A DNA stretch of 64,000 nt, taken from Streptomyces sp. CA-278952. GTDB taxonomy: Bacteria > Actinomycetota > Actinomycetes > Streptomycetales > Streptomycetaceae. Shown piece by piece: positions 1 to 8,095 of the stretch. The translations under genes were made by a program, and so were the position numbers. Where the stretch lies: assembly GCF_028747205.1 (NCBI RefSeq), contig NZ_CP112880.1, positions 7,351,501-7,415,500 on the forward strand, in the 5' to 3' direction. Numbering within the stretch: position 1 is the first letter of the stretch; the number at the start of each line of letters is the position of its first letter. The notes beneath the pieces are model-generated. The model was not told where the DNA came from. It ran no database searches and was given only the letters and a program-made list of their open reading frames with translations.

Positions 1-199
1 AGTGCGCGGCCGCCGCCACCAGGCTCTTACCCGAGCCGGTCGGAGTGGAAAGGATCACGTTCGCCCCGGAGACCACCTCGATCAGCGCCTCCTCCTGAGC
101 CGGATAAAGGGTGATGCCCTGGGTCTCGGTCCATGACGAGAAGGCCTCGAAGAGGGCGTCCGGGTCGGGTGTCTTGGGCAGCTGGTCGATGAGGGTCAC
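1..199 (-). CDS. DEAD/DEAH-box helicase, N-terminal part (runs off window)
   Basis: Reading leftward from a GTG at 197-199, the frame is open to the window edge, giving 66 residues. It contains a helicase Q-motif-like stretch (GITLYPAQEEAL) followed by a Walker A motif, STPTGSGKSL, the ATP-binding loop of superfamily 2 helicases. The beginning resembles the Streptomyces DEAD/DEAH proteins that carry a DUF3516 C-terminus, but that part lies outside the window, so the assignment rests on the first motifs only. The GTG start is supported by a G-rich ribosome-binding stretch just upstream. It is divergent from the membrane hydrolase gene that follows. Confidence 0.8.
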   Translation of the reverse strand, partial: MTLIDQLPKTPDPDALFEAFSSWTETQGITLYPAQEEALIEVVSGANVILSTPTGSGKSLVAAAAH

Positions 200-337
200 G
201 CCCCCATCTTGCCTGTCTTCGGCCCGGATGAGGGAACCGGCGGACGGCACGAAGATCACGGACGATACGCTGCGGTCTCAACCTGCCCGCGCCGTACCGG
301 TGATGGGCGTACGCAGCGCTGGGGGCGGGAAAAGACC

Positions 338-1129
338 ATGATGGGACCGGCACACTCCCTGTCAGGGGCAGCGGCCTGGCTGGGGGTGGGCGCGGCGGCC
401 GCCGCCGCGGGCCACACGATGCCCTGGCCCGTCCTCGTCGTCGGGGCGCTGATCTGCGCCGGAGCCGCGCTCGCCCCCGACCTCGACCACAAGTCCGCGA
501 CCATCTCGCGCGCCTTCGGCCCGCTCTCCAAGGGGCTCTGCGAGATAGCCGACAAGCTCTCGTACGCCGTCTACAAGGCCACCAAGAGCAAGGCCGACCC
601 CCGTCGCACCGGCGGGCACCGCACCCTCACCCACACCTGGTTCTTCGCCGTCCTGATGGGCGGCGGCTGCTCCTTCGCCGCGATCAGCGGCGGCCGCTGG
701 GCGGTCCTCGCGATCCTCTTCGTCCACCTGGTGCTTGCTGTCGAGGGCCTGCTCTGGCGGGCCGCCCGGGTCTCCAGCGACGTCCTCGTCTGGCTGCTCG
801 GCGCCACCAGCGCCTGGATCCTCGCCGGAGTGCTGGACCAGCCGGGCAACGGGGCCGGCTGGCTCTTCGACGCCCCCGGCCAGGAGTACCTGTGGCTCGG
901 TCTGCCCATCGTGCTCGGCGCCCTGGTCCACGACATCGGGGACGCGCTGACCGTCTCGGGGTGCCCGATCCTGTGGCCGCTCCCGATCGCCGGGAAGCGC
1001 TGGTACCCGCTCGGCCCTCCGAAGTTCATGCGGTTCCGGGCCGGCAGCTGGGTGGAGATCAAGGTACTGATGCCGGCCTTCATGGTCCTCGGGGGAGTGG
1101 GCGGGGCCGCCGCCCTCAACTTCATATGA
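338..1129 (+). CDS. Metal-dependent hydrolase, YdjM-like membrane protein
   Basis: A 263-residue integral membrane protein. The N-terminal half has the family hallmarks: an early hydrophobic helix, the acidic/His motif APDLDHK (about residues 46-52), then GGHRTLTHT (about residues 90-98), and a late HDIGDALT motif near residue 205. These His/Asp residues are the expected metal ligands of the YdjM family of LexA-regulated membrane hydrolases; the substrate is unknown in the family. At least five hydrophobic segments are visible. The start at 338 (or the adjacent ATG at 341) is preferred because the open frame upstream looks non-coding. There is no obvious operon partner; the DNA ligase follows 56 bp downstream on the same strand. 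Confidence 0.75.
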   Translation: MMGPAHSLSGAAAWLGVGAAAAAAGHTMPWPVLVVGALICAGAALAPDLDHKSATISRAFGPLSKGLCEIADKLSYAVYKATKSKADPRRTGGHRTLTHTWFFAVLMGGGCSFAAISGGRWAVLAILFVHLVLAVEGLLWRAARVSSDVLVWLLGATSAWILAGVLDQPGNGAGWLFDAPGQEYLWLGLPIVLGALVHDIGDALTVSGCPILWPLPIAGKRWYPLGPPKFMRFRAGSWVEIKVLMPAFMVLGGVGGAAALNFI

Positions 1130-1185
1130 CCGGTCGCCGCCCGCGCGGGCGGGCGACGCGCTCCGCTCCGTAGCACGATGGCAGC

Positions 1186-2721
1186 ATGCTGCTCGCCGAG
1201 CTCGCCCAGGTCTCCCTGGAGGTCGCCGCCACCTCCGCCCGGTCCCGCAAGACGGCGCTCCTCGCCGGCCTCTTCCGGGACGCCACACCCGAGGACGTCC
1301 CCGTCGTCATCCCGTACCTCGCCGGACGGCTGCCCCAGGGCCGCATCGGCGTCGGCTGGCGGAGCCTGGGGGACCCGGTGGAACCGGCCTCCCGGCCCAC
1401 CCTCACCGTCACCGGCGTCGATGCCGAGCTGACCGCCCTGGCCGCCACCTCCGGCCCCGGCTCCCAGGCCCTGCGCCGCGAGCGCCTGCGCGACCTGTTC
1501 GCCGCCGCCACCGCCGACGAGCAGCGCTTCCTGCGGGCCCTGCTCACCGGCGAGGTACGCCAGGGGGCCCTGGACGCCGTCGCCGCCGACGCCCTGGCCC
1601 ACGCCGCCGGAGCACCGCCCGCCGACGTCCGGCGCGCCGTGATGCTCGCCGGATCGCTCCAGGACGTCGCCCGCGTCCTCCTCGCGGAAGGTCCCGGAGC
1701 GCTCGGAGCCTTCCGTCTCACGGTCGGGCGGCCCGTCCAGCCGATGCTCGCGCGCAGTGCCGCCTCGGTGGGCGAGGCCCTCGACAAGCTGGGCCCGTGC
1801 GCGGTCGAGGAGAAGCTCGACGGGATCCGGGTGCAGGTCCACCGGGACGGCGACCGGATCCGCGCCTACACCCGGACCCTCGACGACATCACCGACCGGC
1901 TGCCCGAACTGGCCACCGCCGTCGCCGCGCTCGACGCGCGCCGCTTCGTCCTCGACGGCGAGCTGATCGCCCTGGGGGAGGACGGCAGGCCCCGGCCGTT
2001 CCAGGAGACCGCCGCCCGGGTGGGCTCACGGCGGGACGTAGCCACAGCCGCGGCGCACGTGCCCGTCGTCCCCGTCTTCTTCGACGCCCTCCTCGTCGAC
2101 GACGAGGACCTGCTCGACCGGCCCTTCGCCGACCGCCACGCGGCCCTGGCCCGGTTGCTCCCCGAGAGCCTGCGGGTCCGGCGTACCCTCGTCGCCGAGC
2201 CGGACGACCCCGAGACCCGCGCGGCGGCCGACGCGTTCCTCGCGGACACCCTGGAGCGCGGCCACGAGGGCGTCGTCGTCAAGGACCTGACCGCCGTCTA
2301 CAGCGCGGGCCGCCGGGGCGCGTCGTGGCTGAAGGTGAAGCCCGTGCACACCCTGGACCTGGTGGTCCTGGCCGTCGAGCGGGGCAGCGGGCGGCGCACC
2401 GGCAAACTCTCCAACCTGCACCTGGGCGCCCGCCGGCCCGACGGTACGTTCGCGATGCTCGGCAAGACCTTCAAGGGGCTCACGGACGCCCTGCTGGACT
2501 GGCAGACCGAGCGGCTGGGGGAGCTGGCGACCGACGACGACGGCCATGTCGTCACCGTACGCCCGGAACTCGTCGTGGAGATCGCCTACGACGGACTCCA
2601 GCGCTCCACCCGCTACCCCGCCGGGGTCACCCTCCGGTTCGCCCGCGTCCTGCGCTACCGGGAGGACAAGACCGCGCAGGAGGCGGACACGGTGGAGACG
2701 GTCCTGTCCCGGCAGCCGTGA
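1186..2721 (+). CDS. ligB: ATP-dependent DNA ligase
   Basis: A 511-residue ATP-dependent DNA ligase. An alpha-helical N-terminal DNA-binding domain (about residues 1-180) precedes the adenylation domain. The nucleotidyl-accepting lysine is K210 in EEKLDGIRVQ (motif I, KxDGxR). Motif IV is represented by HEGVVVKDL and motif V by SWLKVKP, followed by an OB-fold region. Length and layout fit the actinobacterial LigB type, which seals nicks in addition to the NAD-dependent LigA. It starts at an ATG soon after the end of the membrane hydrolase gene and ends in a strong hairpin shared with the convergent flavoprotein gene. The family call is firm; the gene name is by similarity. Confidence 0.88.
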   Translation: MLLAELAQVSLEVAATSARSRKTALLAGLFRDATPEDVPVVIPYLAGRLPQGRIGVGWRSLGDPVEPASRPTLTVTGVDAELTALAATSGPGSQALRRERLRDLFAAATADEQRFLRALLTGEVRQGALDAVAADALAHAAGAPPADVRRAVMLAGSLQDVARVLLAEGPGALGAFRLTVGRPVQPMLARSAASVGEALDKLGPCAVEEKLDGIRVQVHRDGDRIRAYTRTLDDITDRLPELATAVAALDARRFVLDGELIALGEDGRPRPFQETAARVGSRRDVATAAAHVPVVPVFFDALLVDDEDLLDRPFADRHAALARLLPESLRVRRTLVAEPDDPETRAAADAFLADTLERGHEGVVVKDLTAVYSAGRRGASWLKVKPVHTLDLVVLAVERGSGRRTGKLSNLHLGARRPDGTFAMLGKTFKGLTDALLDWQTERLGELATDDDGHVVTVRPELVVEIAYDGLQRSTRYPAGVTLRFARVLRYREDKTAQEADTVETVLSRQP

Positions 2722-2748
2722 GCGCGCCCGTGCGAACAGGGCGCGCTC
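2720..2748. terminator. Bidirectional hairpin terminator
   Basis: A perfect 10-bp GC stem (GAGCGCGCCC pairing with GGGCGCGCTC) with a 9-nt loop starts at the ligase stop codon and lies before the end of the convergent NADH dehydrogenase-like gene. It has no U-tract, as is common for Streptomyces terminators. Confidence 0.6.
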
Positions 2749-2757
2749 GTCGGCCGC

Positions 2758-4119
2758 TCAGTGCTTGATGACCGTCGCCGCCGTGTGCTCCTTGATCTCC
2801 TCCGGCGTCAGATAGGCGTCCGTGTACTCGAAGTCCCGCAGCGTCGCCGGCTTGCGGGACTGGAACCCGGTCCGCACGAAGTCGTCGCCGGCGACCGCGT
2901 TCAGCATCCAGTTCGTCATGACCCGGGTCTTGGCGACGTTCGTCCGCAGCGCCGACCAGTGGTAGCCGCGCGCCACCGCCTGCGCGGGCAGCCCGCGCAG
3001 CTCGATGCCCAGGGGCTTGGAGACGGCGTCCTTGCCGCCGAGGTCCACGACGAGCCCCAGATCCTTGTGCACGTAGTCCTGGAGCGGCTGATGGCGCAGT
3101 GAGGCGATCAGGTTGTCCGCCAGCACCTTGCCCTGCCGCATCGCGTGCTGCGCGGTGGGCGGGCAGACCGCCCCGTCGCCCTTCGCCAGGTCGGGCACCG
3201 CGGCCGCGTCACCGAGCGAGAACACCCCGTCCGCGCCCGGCAGGTTCAGCTGCGGCGTCACCGCGAGCCTGCCACGTACCGTCTCCGCGTCGAGGGTGGC
3301 GATCAACGGGCTGGCGGCCACTCCGGCGGTCCAGATCAGGGTCCGGCAGGGCAGCACCCGGCCGTCGGTGAACGTGACCTCCTCCGGCCCCGCCTTCGCG
3401 ATCGAGACCCCGAGCGACACCTCGATGTTCCGCTTGCGGAGCACCTCCAGGGCGGCCTGCCCCAGCTTGTCGCCCAGCTCCGGCATCAGCTTCGGCGCGA
3501 TGTCGATCAGATGCCACTTGATCAGCCGCGGATCCAGCCGCGGATAGTGCCGGACCGCGCTGGTGGTCAGGCGCTGGAGGCAGGCGGCCGTCTCGGTGCC
3601 CGCGTAGCCGCCGCCGACCACCACGAACTGGAGCCGGGAAGCCCGCTCGGCCTCGTCGTGACTGGCGTCCGCCAGATCCAGCTGGGCGATGACGTGGTCC
3701 CGGACGTACGCGGCCTCGGCCAGCGTCTTCATCCCACGGGCGTGGTCCAGCAGCCCCGGGATGTCGAAGGTCCGGGTGACGCTGCCCGCCGCCAGCACGA
3801 TGTAGTCGTACGGCTCGTTCACGATCTCGTCCGTGATCTTGCGGATCACACAGACCTTCGCCCGGGTGTCCACGCCGATCGCCCCGCCCGGCACGATCCG
3901 GGTCCGGTGGCGGCGGCTGCGGCGCAGCGACACCGCGACGGACTGCGGTGTGAGCACCCCGGAGGCTACCTGGGGGAGCAGCGGCAGATACAGCTGGTAG
4001 GAGAACGGTGTGACGAGCGTGATCTGGGCCTCTTCCGGAGCGAGCCTGCGCTCCAGGCGGCGTACGCACTCGACGCCTGCGAAGCCGGCGCCGACGACGA
4101 GAATCCTGGGTGGTGCCAC
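2758..4119 (-). CDS. Type II NADH dehydrogenase-like FAD oxidoreductase
   Basis: A 453-residue pyridine nucleotide-disulfide oxidoreductase-type flavoprotein. The N-terminal FAD-binding Rossmann motif is VVGAGFAGVE, the NADH-binding Rossmann motif is VVVGGGYAGTETAA (near residue 165), and the FAD-closing motif is GVFSLGDAAAV (near residue 295). The architecture matches NDH-2, the single-subunit enzyme that passes electrons from NADH to quinone at the membrane. The start is put at the GTG at 4117-4119 because a GAGAAGGGA ribosome-binding stretch sits about 7 nt upstream and the Rossmann fold begins a few residues later. The frame is open 22 codons further upstream, so a longer form is possible. 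Confidence 0.82.
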   Translation of the reverse strand: MAPPRILVVGAGFAGVECVRRLERRLAPEEAQITLVTPFSYQLYLPLLPQVASGVLTPQSVAVSLRRSRRHRTRIVPGGAIGVDTRAKVCVIRKITDEIVNEPYDYIVLAAGSVTRTFDIPGLLDHARGMKTLAEAAYVRDHVIAQLDLADASHDEAERASRLQFVVVGGGYAGTETAACLQRLTTSAVRHYPRLDPRLIKWHLIDIAPKLMPELGDKLGQAALEVLRKRNIEVSLGVSIAKAGPEEVTFTDGRVLPCRTLIWTAGVAASPLIATLDAETVRGRLAVTPQLNLPGADGVFSLGDAAAVPDLAKGDGAVCPPTAQHAMRQGKVLADNLIASLRHQPLQDYVHKDLGLVVDLGGKDAVSKPLGIELRGLPAQAVARGYHWSALRTNVAKTRVMTNWMLNAVAGDDFVRTGFQSRKPATLRDFEYTDAYLTPEEIKEHTAATVIKH

Positions 4120-4245
4120 GGTCTGCGTCCCTTCTCGGGCTTGCGTGGTTCTGCGCTCGCCTGCCCCGTTTACCGGGTGATTCACCTCTCATCCTTAACC
4201 GGATGCCCCCGCGTCCGCCTCCTGGCAGGGGTGAACGGGGCCCGC

Positions 4246-4569
4246 TCACCCGGAGAGCCCCGCCGCGGTGGGCGGTACGGCCTTGAACCACACGGGCGCC
4301 GGCCCCGCGACGGTCAGCCGTACCAGCGCCGACCAGGGGCGCAGGCGCACCCTTCGCGGGCCGGTCTCCGTCAGCCCGTGGGCGGCGAGGCTTTCGGTCA
4401 CCCGGACGAGGGGCTCCGCCCGCCAGGCCGGGTCCTCCCAGGCCCCCACGGCGTGCGGGAAGCGCCCCCCGGTCCACGGTCGTGGGCACGTCGGCTGTGG
4501 CTTCGTCGGTCGTGGCTTCGTCGGTCGTGGGCACGTCGGTCGTGATCTCGTCGGTCGTGGTTCCGTCAT
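4246..4569 (-). pseudogene. Phosphotransferase N-terminal remnant
   Basis: A short minus-strand frame (107 codons from an ATG at 4569, open upstream to 4734). Its last ~65 residues look like the beginning of a Streptomyces aminoglycoside-phosphotransferase-like protein: RLRPWSALVRLT followed by APVWFKAVPP, the usual strand with the ATP-contacting lysine. It stops directly after this at GLSG, so the catalytic HxDxxxxN and DxD parts are absent. The N-terminal part is low-complexity (repeated RPT/KPRPT units) produced by a tandem DNA repeat. It is probably a truncated, non-functional gene; a small expressed peptide cannot be excluded. Confidence 0.35.
4480..4566. repeat. Short tandem repeat
   Basis: About five imperfect copies of a 15-nt unit of the type GTCGGTCGTGGCTTC, with GGC/GGT and TTC/CAC variants. 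It lies inside the phosphotransferase remnant and encodes the repeated RPTxPRPTK sequence on the minus strand, consistent with slippage in non-functional DNA. Confidence 0.6.
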
Positions 4570-4726
4570 CTCCGCGCACCGGATCATGGGACCACCCGTC
4601 CCGGCGCGGACGCACCGCAATCTCCGGGAAGACCCGTTCCCGTCCCGCACGACGGGTGGATCCGTCCCTCCGCCCGCTGGAACAGCGGGAGTTCGGTGCG
4701 GCCGCACCCCGTGCGAGGATGCTGCG

Positions 4727-6289
4727 GTGACCACTTCGCCCCCCTCGCCCGTGGCCGACGACTCCCCTTCGGCGGACGCCCCGCCCCGCGATCACGGCCT
4801 GGGCCCCCGCGCCGCCGCGGTCCTCGTGTTCGGATCGTCGGCCGCGGTCCTGGTGGTCGAGATCGTCGCCCTGCGGCTGCTGGCCCCGTACCTCGGGCTC
4901 ACCCTGGAGACCAGCACGATGGTGATCGGCATCGCCCTCACCGCCATCGCGCTGGGCTCCTGGCTGGGCGGGCGCGTCGCGGACCAGGTCGACCCGCTCC
5001 GGCTCATCGCCCCGGCGCTCGGGGCGTCGGGCGTGGTCGTCGCGTTCACCCCGCTCCTCCTGCGCACCACCGCCCAGTGGTCGCCGGCGCTGCTCCTGCT
5101 GGTCGCATCGGCGACCCTCCTGGTGCCCGGCGCCCTGCTCTCCGCGGTGACCCCGTTCGTGACGAAGCTGCGGCTCACCAGCCTCGCCGAGACCGGGACG
5201 GTCGTCGGGCGGCTGTCGGGCGTGGGCACCTTCGGCGCCATCGTCGGCACCGTCCTCACCGGATTCGTCCTGGTCTCACGACTGCCCGTCAGCTCCATCC
5301 TGATCGGCCTCGGCACACTGCTGGTGCTCGGCGCCGCACTCGTCGGATGGCGGGCCCGCCGCTGGCGACGCGCCGCGGCCGTCGCGCTCGCCGCCGTCGT
5401 CGCGGGCTCCCTCGCCACCGCGTTCGCCCCCGGCGGCTGTGACGCGGAGACCCGCTACCACTGCGCCCAGGTCGTCACGGACCCCGACCGGGACAGCGGC
5501 CGGACCCTCGTCCTCGACGGCCTGAGCCACTCCTACGTCGACGTCGAGGACCCGACGCACCTGAAGTTCGCGTACGTGCGCGCCATCGCGGCGGTGGCTG
5601 ACACCGCCTTTCCCGAGGGGGAGCCGCTGACCGCCCACCACATCGGGGGCGGCGGCCTCACCTTCCCCCGCTACCTCGCCGCCTCACGGCCCGGGACGCG
5701 CAGCACCGTCTCCGAGATCGACGGCGGAGTCGTGCGCATCGACCGCGACCGGTTCGGCCTGGGGCCGTCGACCGCCACCGGCATCGACGTGACCGTGGAG
5801 GACGGCCGACTGGGCCTGCGCAGGCTGGACGCGGGCAGCCACGACCTGGTCGTGGGCGACGCCTTCGGGGGCGTCAGCGTGCCGTGGCACCTCACGACGT
5901 CGCAGGCGCTGGGAGACGTCCGCCGGGCGCTCGACGAGGACGGCCTCTACGTCGCCAACCTCATCGACCACGGCGAGCTGGCCTTCGCCCGCGCCGAGGT
6001 CGCCACCCTCGCCGCGACCTTCGAGCACGTCGCGCTCCTCGGGAAGCCCGCGGACATCGGGCTGGACCCGACCGCGTCCACCGTGGGCGGCAATCTGGTG
6101 GTGGTCGCCTCCGGCCGGCCCGTCGACGCCCCCGCGGTCCAGGAAGCCCTGGACGCCCGGAACGTCGGCTGGAAGATCACCACCGGCGACGACCTCGCCA
6201 CCTGGACCGGGGACGCCCGGATCCTCACCGACGACCACGCGCCCGTCGACCAGCTCCTCCAGCCCGACCGCACCCGGACGGCCCGGTGA
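4727..6289 (+). CDS. Membrane-anchored spermidine synthase-like protein
   Basis: A 520-residue protein with about seven hydrophobic helices in the first ~230 residues (starting at AAAVLVFGSSAAVLVVEIVA), followed by a soluble methyltransferase/spermidine-synthase-like domain. In the soluble part the nucleotide-binding loop reads HHIGGGGLTFPRYLA and the acidic motif is VSEIDGGVV. It belongs to the fused MFS/spermidine synthase family common in Streptomyces. True spermidine synthase activity is not established there, because the second substrate site is often altered. The GTG start at 4727 follows a GAGGA ribosome-binding stretch; the longer open frame upstream overlaps the phosphotransferase remnant and looks non-coding. 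Confidence 0.75.
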   Translation: MTTSPPSPVADDSPSADAPPRDHGLGPRAAAVLVFGSSAAVLVVEIVALRLLAPYLGLTLETSTMVIGIALTAIALGSWLGGRVADQVDPLRLIAPALGASGVVVAFTPLLLRTTAQWSPALLLLVASATLLVPGALLSAVTPFVTKLRLTSLAETGTVVGRLSGVGTFGAIVGTVLTGFVLVSRLPVSSILIGLGTLLVLGAALVGWRARRWRRAAAVALAAVVAGSLATAFAPGGCDAETRYHCAQVVTDPDRDSGRTLVLDGLSHSYVDVEDPTHLKFAYVRAIAAVADTAFPEGEPLTAHHIGGGGLTFPRYLAASRPGTRSTVSEIDGGVVRIDRDRFGLGPSTATGIDVTVEDGRLGLRRLDAGSHDLVVGDAFGGVSVPWHLTTSQALGDVRRALDEDGLYVANLIDHGELAFARAEVATLAATFEHVALLGKPADIGLDPTASTVGGNLVVVASGRPVDAPAVQEALDARNVGWKITTGDDLATWTGDARILTDDHAPVDQLLQPDRTRTAR

Positions 6290-6301
6290 CCCCCGGGCCG
6301 T
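6278..6301. terminator. Hairpin terminator between convergent genes
   Basis: A perfect 9-bp stem (ACGGCCCGG pairing with CCGGGCCGT) with a 6-nt loop overlaps the stop of the spermidine synthase-like gene and precedes the end of the convergent ABC exporter gene. Confidence 0.5.
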
Positions 6302-6313
6302 CCGCCGGGCGGC

Positions 6314-8095
6314 TCACCCGTGCCAGGACCGCCACAGGGACGCGTACGCGCCGTCCGCCGCCACCAGCTCGTCGTGGCTGCCCAGCTCGCTGATCCGGCC
6401 GTCCTCCACGACCGCGATCACATCCGCGTCGTGCGCGGTGTGCAGCCGGTGCGCGATCGCCACCACCGTGCGGCCCTCCAGCACCCGGGCCAGCGAACGC
6501 TCCAGATGGCGGGCGGCCCGCGGGTCCAGCAGCGAGGTCGCCTCGTCCAGCACCAGCGTGTGCGGATCGGCCAGCACGAGCCGGGCCAGCGCGATCTGCT
6601 GGGCCTGCGCCGGGGTCAGCGCGAACCCGCCCGAGCCGACCTCGGTGTCCAGCCCCTTCTCCAGGGCCTTCGCCCAGCCGTCCGCGTCGACCGCGGCCAG
6701 CGACGCCCACAGCTCCGCGTCCTTCGCCCCGTCGCGGGCCAGCAGGAGGTTGTCCCGGAGCGAGCCGACGAACACATGGTGCTCCTGGTTGACCAGGGCC
6801 ACATGCTCGCGGACGCGCTCCGCCGTCATCCGCGACAGCTCCGCCCCGCCTAGGGTCACCTCACCGGTGCGCGGCGCGTAGATCCCCGCCAGCAGCCGGC
6901 CCAGCGTGGACTTGCCCGCGCCGGAGGGGCCGACCAGGGCGATCCGGGTGCCCGGAGCCACGTCGAGCGACACCTTGTGCAGGACGTCGACACCCTCCCG
7001 GTACCCGAAGCGGACGTCGTCCGCCCGCACGTCCCGGCCGTCCGGACCGACCCCCGCGTCGCCCGCGTCCGGCTCGATCTCCCGGACGCCGACCAGCCGG
7101 GCCAGCGACACCTGGGCCACTTGGAGCTCGTCGTACCAGCGCAGGATCAGACCGATCGGATCGACCATCATCTGGGCCAGCAGCGCGCCCGTCGTCAGCT
7201 GCCCGATCGTGATCCAGCCTTCCAGCACGAACCAGCCGCCGAGCAGCAGCACCGCGCCGAGGATCGTCACGTACGTCGCGTTGATGACGGGGAACAGCAC
7301 CGAGCGCAGGAACAGCGTGTACCGCTCCCAGGCCGTCCACTCCGTGATCCGCCGGTCCGACAGCGCCACCCGGCGGTCGCCGAGGCGGTGCGCCTCCACC
7401 GTCCGCCCGGCGTCGATGGTCTCCGCGAGGATCCCGGCGACGGCCGCGTAACCGGCGGCCTCCGAGCGGTACGCCGAGGGGGCACGGCGGAAGTACCAGC
7501 GGCAGCCCACGATCAGCACCGGCAGCGCGACCAGCACGGCCAGCGCCAGCGGGGGAGTGGTCACCGTCATCGCACCGATCAGCAGACCGGCCCAGACGAC
7601 GCCGATCGCCAACTGCGGCACGGCCTCGCGCATCGCGTTCGCCAGCCGGTCGATGTCCGTGGTGATCCGGGCCAGCAGATCGCCGGTCCCGGCCCGCTCC
7701 AGGACCCCGGGCGGCAGCCCGACGGACCGTACGAGGAAGTCCTCGCGCAGGTCGGCGAGCATCTCCTCGCCCAGCATCGCCCCGCGCAGCCGCATGCTGC
7801 GCGTGAACAGGACCTGGATGACCAGCGCGACCGCGAAGATCGCGGCGGTGCGCTCCAGATGCAGGTCGGTGACGCCGTTGGACAGGTCCTCCACCAGCCC
7901 GCCCAGCAGATACGGTCCGGTGATCGAGGCGATCACCGCCACCGCGTTGACCGTGATCAGGACGGCGAACGCCCTGCGGTGCCTGCGCAGCAGACTCCGT
8001 ACGTAACTCCGCACGGTCGTCGGCGTGCCCACGGGCAGTGTCGTCGCCGACTCCGGGGCCGCGGGGTCGTACGCCGGGGGTGCGACGCCGATCAT
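6314..8095 (-). CDS. ABC exporter half-transporter, ATPase + membrane domain (subunit 2)
   Basis: A 593-residue fused exporter half. The transmembrane domain (about residues 40-320, several helices) is followed by a nucleotide-binding domain with Walker A GPSGAGKST, a Q-loop near QEHHVFVGS, and Walker B LVLDEATSLLD followed by the H-loop IAHRLH. The signature region reads GGFALTPAQAQQIALARL, so the canonical LSGGQ is degenerate (LTPAQ), as is usual in one half of heterodimeric exporters. Its ATG overlaps the stop of the upstream partner (ATGA), so the two are translationally coupled and most likely form one heterodimer. Substrate unknown. Confidence 0.88.
   Translation of the reverse strand: MIGVAPPAYDPAAPESATTLPVGTPTTVRSYVRSLLRRHRRAFAVLITVNAVAVIASITGPYLLGGLVEDLSNGVTDLHLERTAAIFAVALVIQVLFTRSMRLRGAMLGEEMLADLREDFLVRSVGLPPGVLERAGTGDLLARITTDIDRLANAMREAVPQLAIGVVWAGLLIGAMTVTTPPLALAVLVALPVLIVGCRWYFRRAPSAYRSEAAGYAAVAGILAETIDAGRTVEAHRLGDRRVALSDRRITEWTAWERYTLFLRSVLFPVINATYVTILGAVLLLGGWFVLEGWITIGQLTTGALLAQMMVDPIGLILRWYDELQVAQVSLARLVGVREIEPDAGDAGVGPDGRDVRADDVRFGYREGVDVLHKVSLDVAPGTRIALVGPSGAGKSTLGRLLAGIYAPRTGEVTLGGAELSRMTAERVREHVALVNQEHHVFVGSLRDNLLLARDGAKDAELWASLAAVDADGWAKALEKGLDTEVGSGGFALTPAQAQQIALARLVLADPHTLVLDEATSLLDPRAARHLERSLARVLEGRTVVAIAHRLHTAHDADVIAVVEDGRISELGSHDELVAADGAYASLWRSWHG

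Noticed and set aside
3145..4545. Long plus-strand frame opposite the NADH dehydrogenase-like gene
   Set aside because: It is the complement of a clearly coding gene with Rossmann motifs and has the Arg/Gly/Pro-rich composition of a GC-rich shadow frame.
4480..4566. Repeat array as a possible CRISPR
   Set aside because: Units are 15 nt, contiguous and without spacers; it is a simple tandem repeat.
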